This document shows, one piece after another, positions 1 through 6,173 of a DNA stretch of 6,347 bases. Positions within the stretch are counted from its first letter, which is position 1; every line of letters starts with the position of its first letter. Position numbers and translations under genes: made by a program. Below the pieces are notes generated by a model, which ran no database searches, was not told the origin of the DNA, and saw only the letters and a list, made by a program, of their open reading frames with translations. Origin of the DNA: Treponema sp. (GTDB lineage: Bacteria; Spirochaetota; Spirochaetia; Treponematales; UBA12059); NCBI GenBank assembly GCA_012517645.1, contig JAAYUR010000451.1:1-6347 (forward strand), given 5' to 3'.

Positions 1-89
1 AGTTCGAGGGGCGCCAGCTGCGCGTCAACGAAGCCATGGACAAGCCCCGGTCCTCGGGAGGCTACGGGGACCGTCCCCGCAGATACTGA
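1..89 (+). CDS. RRM-type RNA-binding protein, 3' end only
   Basis: Only the last 28 codons are in the window (frame starting at base 3, TGA at 87-89). The visible peptide begins FEGRQLRVNEAMDKPR and ends in a Gly/Arg/Tyr-rich tail, GGYGDRPRRY. The G-R-x-L-R-V-N-E-A string is the typical final beta strand of an RNA recognition motif. It is followed by the short basic, glycine-rich tail seen in small bacterial RRM proteins of the cyanobacterial Rbp type, which bind RNA and are often cold-responsive. Those proteins are usually only about 80-110 residues, so most of the gene lies outside the window. A strong terminator 42 bases downstream suggests this gene ends its transcription unit. The family call rests on a short tail, and the specific role is unknown. 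Confidence 0.72.
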   Translation, partial: FEGRQLRVNEAMDKPRSSGGYGDRPRRY

Positions 90-130
90 TTCGGGTCGCC
101 GCGAAGCACGGCGCCCGGGTCGGGAACAAC

Positions 131-160
131 GCCCCGCCTTCCGGCGGGGCGCTTTTATTT
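131..160 (+). terminator. Intrinsic terminator after the RRM gene
   Basis: A perfect 8-bp GC stem, GCCCCGCC (131-138) and GGCGGGGC (143-150), closes a TTCC loop. It is followed by a T-rich run, TTTTATTT (153-160). It lies 42 bases after the stop of the RNA-binding protein gene and is oriented to end that transcript. The T-rich run is only on the plus-strand side, so it is a plus-strand terminator and not a bidirectional one. Confidence 0.9.
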
Positions 161-362
161 CTAAGATCAAAAAAGATTTACATGCTTAGGCATGACGCAC
201 GGGGCGGGACGGAGGATGGAATACCCCCGTTCGATCCCAACCATGGCACTCCTCCGGAATCTTGTCCTTCTTGCCGCAACCATCGAGCCGATTAAAAAAG
301 TCGGTCGCTTTTAAACTTGGCTTTGCGATTGCTCGCCAATCTCGGATTTCAAGGTATCTTTT
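161..362. other. Gene-poor intergenic stretch, AT-richer than its surroundings
   Basis: About 200 bases lie between the terminator and the end of the rluD-like gene. No convincing gene is present. Two tiny plus-strand frames (182-295, 37 codons; 216-314, 32 codons) lack properly spaced ribosome binding sites. Small inverted repeats are visible: CATGC-TTAG-GCATG (181-194), GCGA-TTGC-TCGC (325-336), and an imperfect AT-rich hairpin (about 286-322) around AAAAAG/CTTTT. The last could form part of the 3' untranslated region of the minus-strand pseudouridine synthase, but no T-tract follows it on that strand. Nothing here can be assigned a function. Confidence 0.5.
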
Positions 363-1340
363 TCAAGACTCAGGGAGTTTTGAACAAGCCTCGTCCTGAG
401 AACATTCCGAAAATTCCGCCCGCAGGGCCGCCAGGACCCGGAGGAAGCGTTTCGGCACCTCGGAGGTGAACGTGGACGGCTCGGCGCGGCCGGGCAGGAG
501 GATGCGGAGCCTCCGGGCGTGGAGCATCAGGGTCGCGTCCGGGAACCTGGGATCCCGGCGCCCGTACAGGGGATCCCCGAGGATCGGGCATCCCAGGGCC
601 TTCATGTGGACCCGAAGCTGATGGGTCCGGCCTGTCCGGGGACGCAGGGCCACCAGGCTGTAGGGGCCGTACCTCTCCAGGACCTTCCAGTCCGTAACCG
701 CGGTCTTTCCGCCCTCCTCCACGGGGCAAAAGCGCTTCCGGTCCCGGGGGTCCCGTCCCATCCTTCCTTCCACCCTGCCCGAGGGGGCGGGAAGGGGGCG
801 GGAACAGAGGGCAAGGTACTCCTTGAGGACCCTGCGGTCCCGGAATTGGGCCGAAAGGAATTCCTGGGCTTCCGCGTCCTTGGCGGCGATGAGGAGCCCG
901 GACGTGTCCTTGTCCAGCCGATGGACGATCCCGGCCCGATCCGGCGGCCGCGCCTCGGACTCCACGGCCCCCGGGTCGACCCTTCGGGCCGAGGACCGGC
1001 CGGCCAGGGCGTTGGCCAGGGTGCCCCGCCAGTTTCCGTGCGCCGGGTGGGTCACCATTCCCTGGGCTTTATCCACGACGATGACCCGGTCATCCTCGTA
1101 GAGCACCTTGAGGGGGATGACCTCGGGCTCCAGGCCCGGGGGCGTTTCCGCGTTCCAGGACAGGGCAAGCCGGTCTCCCTCCCGGAGCGTCCGGGACGGC
1201 TTGGCCGGTCTTCCGTTCACCGTCGCCGATATGAGTCGGGTTTTCAGCTGGGATCTGCTCAGAAGCTTCAATGTCTCGGACACGTAGACATCGAGCCGGA
1301 CGTTCCCCGGTTCCCCTACGATCCCTTCGAAGGATTCCAT
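363..1340 (-). CDS. rluD: RluD-like 23S rRNA pseudouridine synthase (RluA family)
   Basis: This 325-residue protein isomerises uridine to pseudouridine, most likely in 23S rRNA of the large subunit. The N-terminus (about residues 14-60, RLDVYVSE...SRSQLKTRLISATVNGR) is an S4 RNA-binding domain. The rest (about 75-305) is the RluA-type catalytic domain. The signature GIVHRLDKDTSGLL contains the catalytic aspartate, D143. A second conserved block, RTGRTHQLRVHM followed by GDPLYG (about 235-260), helps form the active site. Length and domain order match RluD and RluC of about 320 residues, and the GIVHRLDKDTSG form favours the RluD/YlyB branch over RluC. Family membership is secure but the exact target uridines are not. 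The ATG at 1338-1340 is preceded by AGGAAGG, a good ribosome binding site. The gene is transcribed divergently from the unknown gene at 1526 and has no strong terminator. Confidence 0.93.
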   Translation of the reverse strand: MESFEGIVGEPGNVRLDVYVSETLKLLSRSQLKTRLISATVNGRPAKPSRTLREGDRLALSWNAETPPGLEPEVIPLKVLYEDDRVIVVDKAQGMVTHPAHGNWRGTLANALAGRSSARRVDPGAVESEARPPDRAGIVHRLDKDTSGLLIAAKDAEAQEFLSAQFRDRRVLKEYLALCSRPLPAPSGRVEGRMGRDPRDRKRFCPVEEGGKTAVTDWKVLERYGPYSLVALRPRTGRTHQLRVHMKALGCPILGDPLYGRRDPRFPDATLMLHARRLRILLPGRAEPSTFTSEVPKRFLRVLAALRAEFSECSQDEACSKLPES

Positions 1341-1372
1341 ATACCTTCCTGCGCGATACTCGGAGAGGGCGG

Positions 1373-1402
1373 TTGAGTCCGCCCCATGGTATCCTGTATC
1401 CT
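1373..1402 (+). promoter_or_regulatory. Possible sigma-70 promoter for the unknown gene and MscS operon
   Basis: TTGAGT (1373-1378) and TATCCT (1397-1402) are separated by 18 bases, each matching four of six consensus positions. The predicted start near 1409 would leave a leader of about 115 bases before the ATG at 1526. The -10 element lies within a tandem 7-bp repeat (TATCCTG twice, 1390-1403). This is the best match between the two divergent genes on this strand, but it is weak and found by eye. Confidence 0.3.
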
Positions 1403-1425
1403 GATGATTCGGCCGCGCGATCCCG

Positions 1426-1455
1426 AGTATACGGTTGCGAGGCGCATCCGGGCAA
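1426..1455 (-). promoter_or_regulatory. Possible sigma-70 promoter for the rluD-like gene
   Basis: Read on the minus strand, TTGCCC (1450-1455) and TATACT (1426-1431) are separated by 18 bases. The -10 matches five of six consensus positions and the -35 four. Transcription would start near 1419, giving a leader of about 80 bases before the ATG at 1340. It is a better candidate than the plus-strand one but was also found by eye. Confidence 0.35.
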
Positions 1456-1525
1456 CGGAGCGGGGCCGAGCCCGAATCCCGGGAAGACCAGCCGGACGCG
1501 GGCGCCCGGCTCGCCGGAGGAAGCC

Positions 1526-2296
1526 ATGTGGTCCACCGTCACCCTCTCCCCGGGAACCGTCTACGTGATACGGTTCCCCTCGGTAAGCATCTATTTCCGC
1601 GCCGAAGGGGTGTTATGGGGGGTAGCTTCGGAATTCCTGGATAAACCCCAACGCCCGGCCCCGGCCGCGGTCTCCCGGAACACGCCCAAGACCTTGGACT
1701 GGAAATACTCCGCCCTTTTGGGCGCGGCGGAACTGACCCTTCGGCCCATGCTCTCTCCCCGGGCCTACGAGGTACTCCTGACCCATGCCGTGTCCATCCT
1801 GCCCGGGGTCGAGCTGGACGGGTATGTGTTCCTTCCCCTGCAGGCGGAGATACTGGCCGCCGCGGGAACCATCCTCGCGGCCCTGCCCCTGAACCGCCGT
1901 AAATACTCCTGGTTCGGAACCCCCCAGGAAGGGACCCTCTGCGATGCGGCCGTATCCTCCTTCTGCGCGGCGGAGGAGCTGGGCAGGTTCCTGGCGGAGC
2001 CTGGGCCCGACCTGGCGGTCTGCCCGATCTCCGTACGGAACGACATGACCGAGGGCATGGAACTCTCCCGCCTCCTGATCCCGACGGACATCCTCTCCAT
2101 CTACGGCGGGGCAGGGATCTTCGCGACGGACAGAGTCCTCTGCTCCTTCACCTCCGACGGCCTGCAGGTCCGTCCGAAACGGGGCATGGATCCCCTGCTC
2201 GGACGCATGGAGGTGCGGCATTCCGCCCGCAAGGGCCCCGAGGAGCGCTTCTTTACCCGGGGCATCGACCTGTTACGGTATATAACGGGAATCTAG
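1526..2296 (+). CDS. Protein of unknown function, upstream of mscS
   Basis: I do not recognise a family for this 256-residue protein. The ATG at 1526-1528 was chosen because GGAGG (1516-1520) sits five bases upstream. The frame stays open back to 1271, but earlier starts would run antisense into the pseudouridine synthase gene. The N-terminus (MWSTVTLSPGTVYVIRF) looks beta-rich. A middle part (about residues 70-120) has alternating hydrophobic stretches and includes LLTHAVSILPGVELDGYV and an alanine-rich helix-like segment (EILAAAGTILAALP). The C-terminus (RFFTRGIDLLRYITGI) looks helical. There is no signal peptide, lipobox or clear membrane segment, so it is probably cytoplasmic. No catalytic motif or metal site is visible. 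It ends 16 bases before the MscS channel gene on the same strand, so the two are probably co-transcribed. It may be a lineage-restricted spirochaete protein, but that is inference. Confidence 0.8.
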   Translation: MWSTVTLSPGTVYVIRFPSVSIYFRAEGVLWGVASEFLDKPQRPAPAAVSRNTPKTLDWKYSALLGAAELTLRPMLSPRAYEVLLTHAVSILPGVELDGYVFLPLQAEILAAAGTILAALPLNRRKYSWFGTPQEGTLCDAAVSSFCAAEELGRFLAEPGPDLAVCPISVRNDMTEGMELSRLLIPTDILSIYGGAGIFATDRVLCSFTSDGLQVRPKRGMDPLLGRMEVRHSARKGPEERFFTRGIDLLRYITGI

Positions 2297-2312
2297 CCCG
2301 AAAGGAACGGCC

Positions 2313-3158
2313 ATGGAGGGTGCAACCCCGATTGCCCGAACTCTGGAGAAGTTGAACCTGAAGGAATCCCTGAACAGTATTTTCACCCTGGACGCCCTGC
2401 TTTCGATACTGAAATTGGCGGGCATCCTGGTCCTCGGCCTGATCATCGTCCGGATAGCGGTATCCCTGACCAAGAGGCTCACCCGGAAGACACTGTCCCC
2501 CCGGACTTCCGAACTCCTGGTCAAGTTCGTACGGTATACCGGCTTCTTCCTCATCGCGGTCAACCTGGCCAACGCCGCGGGGCTGGACCTCTCCGCCCTG
2601 CTGGGAGCCGCCGGAATCGCGGGGATCGCCATCGGTTTCGCGGCCCAGACATCCATATCGAACCTGATCAGCGGGATCTTCCTGCTTACCGAAAAGGCCT
2701 ACGCCGTCGGGGACGTCCTGGACGTGGGAGGCGGGACGGTCGGTGTCGTGGACTCCATCGACATGCTATCGGTCAAGCTCAAGACCTTCGACAACCGTCT
2801 GGTTCGGATTCCCAACGAGACCCTGGTGAAATCGAACATAACCAACGTCACCCGCTACCCCATCCGCCGGCTCAACATCAACATCACCATCACCTACGGG
2901 GACGACATCGAGAAGGCCCGGCGGGTCCTCATGGAAACCGCGGACGCCAATCCCTGGATTCTCCGCTACCCCGCCCCCATCTTCATCGTGGACGGTTTCG
3001 GGGAGAGCGGGATAAACCTGTTCTTCGGCGTGTGGTTCGCCAAGGACGACTTCGTGGACGCCAAGAACTCCATCCATACCGAGATAAAGCGCCGCTTCGA
3101 CGAGGAGGGGATCGAATTCGCCTTCCAGACCCTGACAGTGTACCAGAAGAAGGGATAG
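2313..3158 (+). CDS. mscS: Small-conductance mechanosensitive channel, MscS family
   Basis: This inner-membrane channel should open under membrane tension and release solutes during hypo-osmotic shock. The 281 residues match the compact E. coli MscS (286). Membrane segments are predicted near residues 27-51, 68-90 and 95-127. The third is the pore helix: LLGAAGIAGIAIGFAAQ carries the Gly/Ala packing pattern of MscS TM3, followed by SISNLISGIFLLTEKAYAVGD. The cytoplasmic beta domain follows, with the conserved RIPNETLVKSNITNVTR (165-181). The C-terminal alpha/beta part ends EEGIEFAFQTLTVY. There is no large extra N-terminal or cyclic-nucleotide domain. The ATG at 2313 has AAAGGAA (2301-2307) upstream and lies 16 bases after the unknown gene, implying an operon. 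It faces truA across a 22-base gap with no obvious terminator. Family assignment is firm; gating and ion preference cannot be read from sequence. Confidence 0.95.
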   Translation: MEGATPIARTLEKLNLKESLNSIFTLDALLSILKLAGILVLGLIIVRIAVSLTKRLTRKTLSPRTSELLVKFVRYTGFFLIAVNLANAAGLDLSALLGAAGIAGIAIGFAAQTSISNLISGIFLLTEKAYAVGDVLDVGGGTVGVVDSIDMLSVKLKTFDNRLVRIPNETLVKSNITNVTRYPIRRLNINITITYGDDIEKARRVLMETADANPWILRYPAPIFIVDGFGESGINLFFGVWFAKDDFVDAKNSIHTEIKRRFDEEGIEFAFQTLTVYQKKG

Positions 3159-3180
3159 CTCCGCTTTATATACCAATGCG

Positions 3181-3969
3181 TTACAGAGACACAGAGGGCG
3201 ACCGGCCGGCGCGGGTCGGGGTTTCGTAGTACTCCACGTTCCACAGGAAGAGCCCGCAGGCGGGGGCCGTGGAACCGGCCCGGCCCCGGTCCCGGGACTC
3301 CAGGACCTCCCGCATCCAGGCGGGATCCCGCCCCTCCGCCTCGTACTCCACCATGGATCCCACCAAGGACCGCACCATTCGCCAAAGGAAGGCGTTGGCC
3401 GATATCTCGAACACCGCCTGTCCGCCTTCAAATCTCCAGGAAGCGGAGTGGACGAAGCGGAACCGGTTCTCCGCGGGATCCCGGGCGCTGGAAAAGGCGG
3501 TAAAGTCTTTCTCGCCGATCAGCGCGGACGCCATGGCATTCAGGATCCGCAGGTTCGGAACCCTTCGTAGATGCCATGCGTAGCGGGCGCGCCAGGGCGG
3601 GCATTCCCGGGAGGTCTCGATGAAGTACCGGTAGGTCCGGAGCCGGGCGTCGTAGCGGGCGTGGAAGTCCGGATCCGCCTCCCGGGATTCCAGGATGCGG
3701 ACGTCCCGGGGCAGGAAACGGTTCAGTGCCAGGCGGAACCGGTCCCCGGGGATGGAGGGCAGGTCCGACCGAACATGGGCGGTTTGGCGTTCCGCATGGA
3801 CTCCCGCGTCCGTCCGGCCCGCCCCGATCGCCTCGACGGGATGCCCGTGGAGCTCCGCCAACGCCTTCTCGAGCTCCCCCTGGACCGAACGGCCGTTCTT
3901 CTGCCTCTGCCAGCCGGAAAAATCCGTCCCGTCGTAGGCGAGGTCCAGGCGTATGGTCCGCTCACTCAT
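3181..3969 (-). CDS. truA: tRNA pseudouridine(38-40) synthase TruA
   Basis: This 262-residue enzyme converts uridines at positions 38, 39 and 40 of the tRNA anticodon arm to pseudouridine. The N-terminus IRLDLAYDGTDFSGWQRQ is the standard TruA opening. GAGRTDAGVHA contains the catalytic aspartate, D54 (equivalent to D60 in E. coli). LRTYRYFIE carries the conserved active-site tyrosine (about Y113). KDFTAFS and FLWRMVRSLVGSMVE are the usual C-terminal blocks. Length is normal. The ATG at 3967-3969 overlaps the stop of the DUF2225 gene by 8 bases (ATGAGTGA). Only a distant AGGA precedes it, so translation probably depends on coupling with the upstream gene. The frame is open further upstream, but that part lies inside the DUF2225 gene and has no TruA similarity. 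It is the last gene of the five-gene minus-strand operon, and no intrinsic terminator follows. Confidence 0.96.
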   Translation of the reverse strand: MSERTIRLDLAYDGTDFSGWQRQKNGRSVQGELEKALAELHGHPVEAIGAGRTDAGVHAERQTAHVRSDLPSIPGDRFRLALNRFLPRDVRILESREADPDFHARYDARLRTYRYFIETSRECPPWRARYAWHLRRVPNLRILNAMASALIGEKDFTAFSSARDPAENRFRFVHSASWRFEGGQAVFEISANAFLWRMVRSLVGSMVEYEAEGRDPAWMREVLESRDRGRAGSTAPACGLFLWNVEYYETPTRAGRSPSVSL

Positions 3970-4846
3970 CGTCGGAATCGTCGTCCTGGTGGAGCTCGGC
4001 CTTGATCCTCTCGTAGAGTTCCCGGGCCTTGTCCAGGAGGGGCCCCGGCTTGGCCTTGGATCGCTTGCCCAGGCCGAACATCTTGGCGATGGTCCGCTTG
4101 GACTCGTCCAGGACCTTCTCCCGATAGGCGGAATCCCCTCGGTTGCCGTACTTGAGTTCCAGGACCCCCGCCAGGTACAGGACCCCCTCGTAGCCGTAGT
4201 TCTTGTCCGTATCCGGACCCATCCACCGGGCTCCTCCGATGGGTTCCTTTCCGGACTGTTCCCGCTCGATGGCGCCCCGGTAGAGGACCCGGGCCTTCCG
4301 GTAGAAGACAAGACCCAGGTAGTCGTAGTTCTCGTTCGGGGCTTTTTCGTGGAGATAGCCGCAGAGCCACGCGGCCCGGAGGCAGGAAAGGGCCCCCTTC
4401 AGGGTGGGGGAAAAGTCCTTCGGGAAGTGCTCGTAGCAGAGCGCGGCCAGGTAGTAGCTCGCAGCTCCTTCCAGGAGGCGCCGGGCGCCCTGGAAGTCCA
4501 AGCCCTCGAAGACTCTCTGGACCTGCTCGATCCGCGTGGAGGTCTCCCGTTCCAGGATGTCCACGGCCTTCTGGGGCACCGCGGAGAAGTCGGACCGGAG
4601 GGCCGCGTAGAAGCAGGAGGGACAGACGGTCACGTCGTAGACCAGGGGGTGGACCTCCCCGAAGTCCCGCATGGGTATGTACCGGCGGTGGAGCTCGTCC
4701 GTGAGGTCCCCGGCGTTCACCCGCCCGGAGAAGAGCTCCTCCCGGTGGAAGGCCGCCCCGCAGACCGGACAACGCACGGCCTCCTTGGAGAAGAAGGTTA
4801 TCTTCTTCTCCTTGTCTTCCTTCCCTTTCGCGGAGAGTATGCTCAT
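3962..4846 (-). CDS. DUF2225 family protein with an N-terminal zinc ribbon
   Basis: The 294-residue protein resembles DUF2225 proteins of spirochaetes and Firmicutes, whose function is not established. After a lysine-rich start come two cysteine pairs, CPVC (C26, C29) and CPSC (C75, C78), about 45 residues apart, which probably bind one zinc ion. From about residue 90 to 285 the protein appears mostly helical, with repeated aromatic and alanine-rich helices (AASYYLAALCYEHF, GALSCLRAAWLCGYL, VFYRKARVLYRGAIE). This suggests a TPR-like or helical-hairpin fold, but that is inference. The C-terminus is strongly acidic (HQDDDSDDE). There is no signal peptide or membrane helix, so a cytoplasmic location is likely. 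The start overlaps the acpS stop as ATGA and has GAGGA upstream; the end overlaps truA. Its fixed place between acpS and truA hints at a role in envelope or c-di-AMP-linked physiology, which remains unproven. Confidence 0.85.
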   Translation of the reverse strand: MSILSAKGKEDKEKKITFFSKEAVRCPVCGAAFHREELFSGRVNAGDLTDELHRRYIPMRDFGEVHPLVYDVTVCPSCFYAALRSDFSAVPQKAVDILERETSTRIEQVQRVFEGLDFQGARRLLEGAASYYLAALCYEHFPKDFSPTLKGALSCLRAAWLCGYLHEKAPNENYDYLGLVFYRKARVLYRGAIEREQSGKEPIGGARWMGPDTDKNYGYEGVLYLAGVLELKYGNRGDSAYREKVLDESKRTIAKMFGLGKRSKAKPGPLLDKARELYERIKAELHQDDDSDDE

Positions 4847-5220
4847 CGGTCGTCCTCGATCACCACCATGGCGATGGCGTTGTCCCTCTCGTGGGTGAGG
4901 GACAGGAGTATCCGGCCGCCCCCGGCGGCCCGGAATTTATCCAGCGCGGTTCCCGCCAGGACTATGTCCGGCCGGCCGTAGGGGGTGTTCTCCACCTTGA
5001 TATCCCGGAGCTTGATCCCCGCAAGACCCGTGCCCAGGGCCTTGCCGAAGGCCTCCTTGGCCGCGAACCGGGCCGCCAGGGAGAGGGAGAGGGTGTTCCC
5101 CCGGCTGCGGGCCGCGGACAGCTCCTCGGGATGGAAGAACCGCTCCGGGAGACCCGGTACTGTCAGCCAATGCTCGATGCGCCGGACGTGGACGACGTCC
5201 ACGCCGATTCCCAGGATCAT
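4843..5220 (-). CDS. acpS: Holo-[acyl-carrier-protein] synthase AcpS
   Basis: AcpS transfers 4'-phosphopantetheine from coenzyme A to the conserved serine of acyl carrier protein, switching on fatty acid synthesis. The 125-residue length is typical for the small trimeric AcpS group. The N-terminal MILGIGVDVV holds the metal-binding aspartate D8. The motif RFAAKEAFGKALG contains the second magnesium ligand, E56, with K55 and K60 around it. RFFHPEEL (about 28-34) and the C-terminal LSLTHERDNAIAMVVIE also fit the family. GGAGGTG lies about five bases before the ATG at 5218-5220. Both ends overlap neighbours as ATGA: with the cdaR stop at the start and with the DUF2225 start at the end. In this operon acpS sits directly after the cdaA-cdaR pair, where Firmicutes have glmM. 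Confidence 0.96.
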   Translation of the reverse strand: MILGIGVDVVHVRRIEHWLTVPGLPERFFHPEELSAARSRGNTLSLSLAARFAAKEAFGKALGTGLAGIKLRDIKVENTPYGRPDIVLAGTALDKFRAAGGGRILLSLTHERDNAIAMVVIEDDR

Positions 5221-6173
5221 CGGGACACCTCCGAGCTTCGGACTACGGCCAGGGTGACGGCTCCGGGCGTCCAGGCTTCCGGGTTCACCCCCGCGGGGAC
5301 CCGGACCCCCACGGGCACCGTATAGACCCCGGGTTCGTCGATCAAGGACAGGTCCACGTAGAGTGCGTCCGTGGGAGCCGCCAGGACGGACAGGTCGTTC
5401 CGGGCGCCGGCGACCCTCAAGGTGCCCGGGGGAATCTCCCCGGTCACGGCCAAACCGGGATTCAGGCCTTCCACATGGATGGATAGGCCCTCGAAGCTCC
5501 GGTAGGCCAGGGCCTTCTGGATCTTGGCTCGGAACTCCACGGTGCCGGACCCCGTGAAACCGAGGAGGGGATCCCTCTGTTGAAGCCGGACCGTGGTCGA
5601 AAAGTCCGAGCTCCGACCGGACAGTTCGATGAACTCCGTGGTCACCTCCGTTGCCTTGCGTACCAGGCTGGCCGGCCCTTCGATCTCCGCGATCGGGGGC
5701 ACGAGCTCCGAGGACGCCAGCTCGAATCCGGGCTCCGGGAATCCCCGGAAACTCGGGACGATGGGCACCGAACGGGTGATCCTCTGCTCCAGGGCTATGG
5801 CCACCTCGGAGGGATCCACCCGGATTTCCAAGGGGTCGATACCCACGGCGCTGCCCCTCTTTTCCACCACCACGGGCACCCGGTACACCCCCTCGGCCTT
5901 GAACTCCGAGAGGTCCAGAATCGCCTCCAGATCCCCTTCCTGGACGGCGAAGATGGAGTTGGCCTCTCCCTTGAGAACGATCCGCACGGTCCTGGGGTAG
6001 GCGGAGGCGGGCGCCAGGTCCGGGTTTCCCATCACCCGGAGGGGCAGGGCCAGGGGCCGCTCCTCCAGACGGTTCAGCTGGTTGAAGGCAAAGAGGAGCA
6101 CCGCGGCCATGAAGGAAAGGATCTTCGCGGGCCAGTTCTCCAGGATCCGTTCCAGGAGGGGTTTACGGCTCAT
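5217..6173 (-). CDS. cdaR: YbbR-domain protein, CdaR-like partner of diadenylate cyclase
   Basis: This 318-residue protein has a short cytoplasmic N-terminus, one membrane helix (about residues 17-32, AKILSFMAAVLLFAFN) and a large extracytoplasmic part. That part contains three YbbR-like repeats at roughly 39-129, 131-219 and 221-311. Each starts with a strand of the R-PLALPLRV, RSVPIVPSF or YRSFEGLSIHV type and ends with a V-x-L/V-AI/AV strand. In Firmicutes, YbbR proteins encoded next to CdaA (CdaR) bind the cyclase through the membrane and adjust c-di-AMP output. The same role is inferred here from gene order and architecture. The ATG at 6171-6173 is preceded by a strong GGAGGAGGAGG tract inside the end of cdaA, and the two frames overlap by 11 bases. 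The stop overlaps the acpS start as ATGA. The family is clear from sequence pattern and context, although YbbR repeats diverge quickly. Confidence 0.9.
   Translation of the reverse strand: MSRKPLLERILENWPAKILSFMAAVLLFAFNQLNRLEERPLALPLRVMGNPDLAPASAYPRTVRIVLKGEANSIFAVQEGDLEAILDLSEFKAEGVYRVPVVVEKRGSAVGIDPLEIRVDPSEVAIALEQRITRSVPIVPSFRGFPEPGFELASSELVPPIAEIEGPASLVRKATEVTTEFIELSGRSSDFSTTVRLQQRDPLLGFTGSGTVEFRAKIQKALAYRSFEGLSIHVEGLNPGLAVTGEIPPGTLRVAGARNDLSVLAAPTDALYVDLSLIDEPGVYTVPVGVRVPAGVNPEAWTPGAVTLAVVRSSEVSR

Noticed and set aside
182..314. Two tiny plus-strand frames (182-295 with a CPSC motif, and 216-314)
   Set aside because: Neither has a properly spaced ribosome binding site; GGAGG directly abuts the second ATG. 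They are short and overlap each other, with no support beyond being open.
286..322. AT-rich imperfect hairpin considered as a terminator for the rluD-like gene
   Set aside because: The core stem is only five pairs and mostly A-T, with bulges. On the minus strand the T run is inside the stem and no T-tract follows it.
519..1376. Long plus-strand open frame (285 codons) antisense to the rluD-like gene
   Set aside because: The opposite strand encodes a complete pseudouridine synthase with catalytic motifs. The antisense frame has no recognisable domain and no suitable ribosome binding site, and high GC content makes such shadow frames common.
1271..1525. Upstream extension of the unknown gene to an earlier ATG at 1271
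   Set aside because: It would overlap the start of the divergent rluD-like gene and lacks a good ribosome binding site. The ATG at 1526 has GGAGG five bases upstream.
3970..4311. Upstream extension of truA in the same frame
   Set aside because: This part lies inside the DUF2225 coding region. The standard TruA N-terminus begins a few residues after the ATG at 3969, and the extension is low-complexity Ser/Arg/Pro-rich shadow sequence.
3953..4981. Plus-strand open frame of 342 codons across DUF2225 and acpS
   Set aside because: It is antisense to two well supported, overlapping minus-strand genes and shows no domain of its own.
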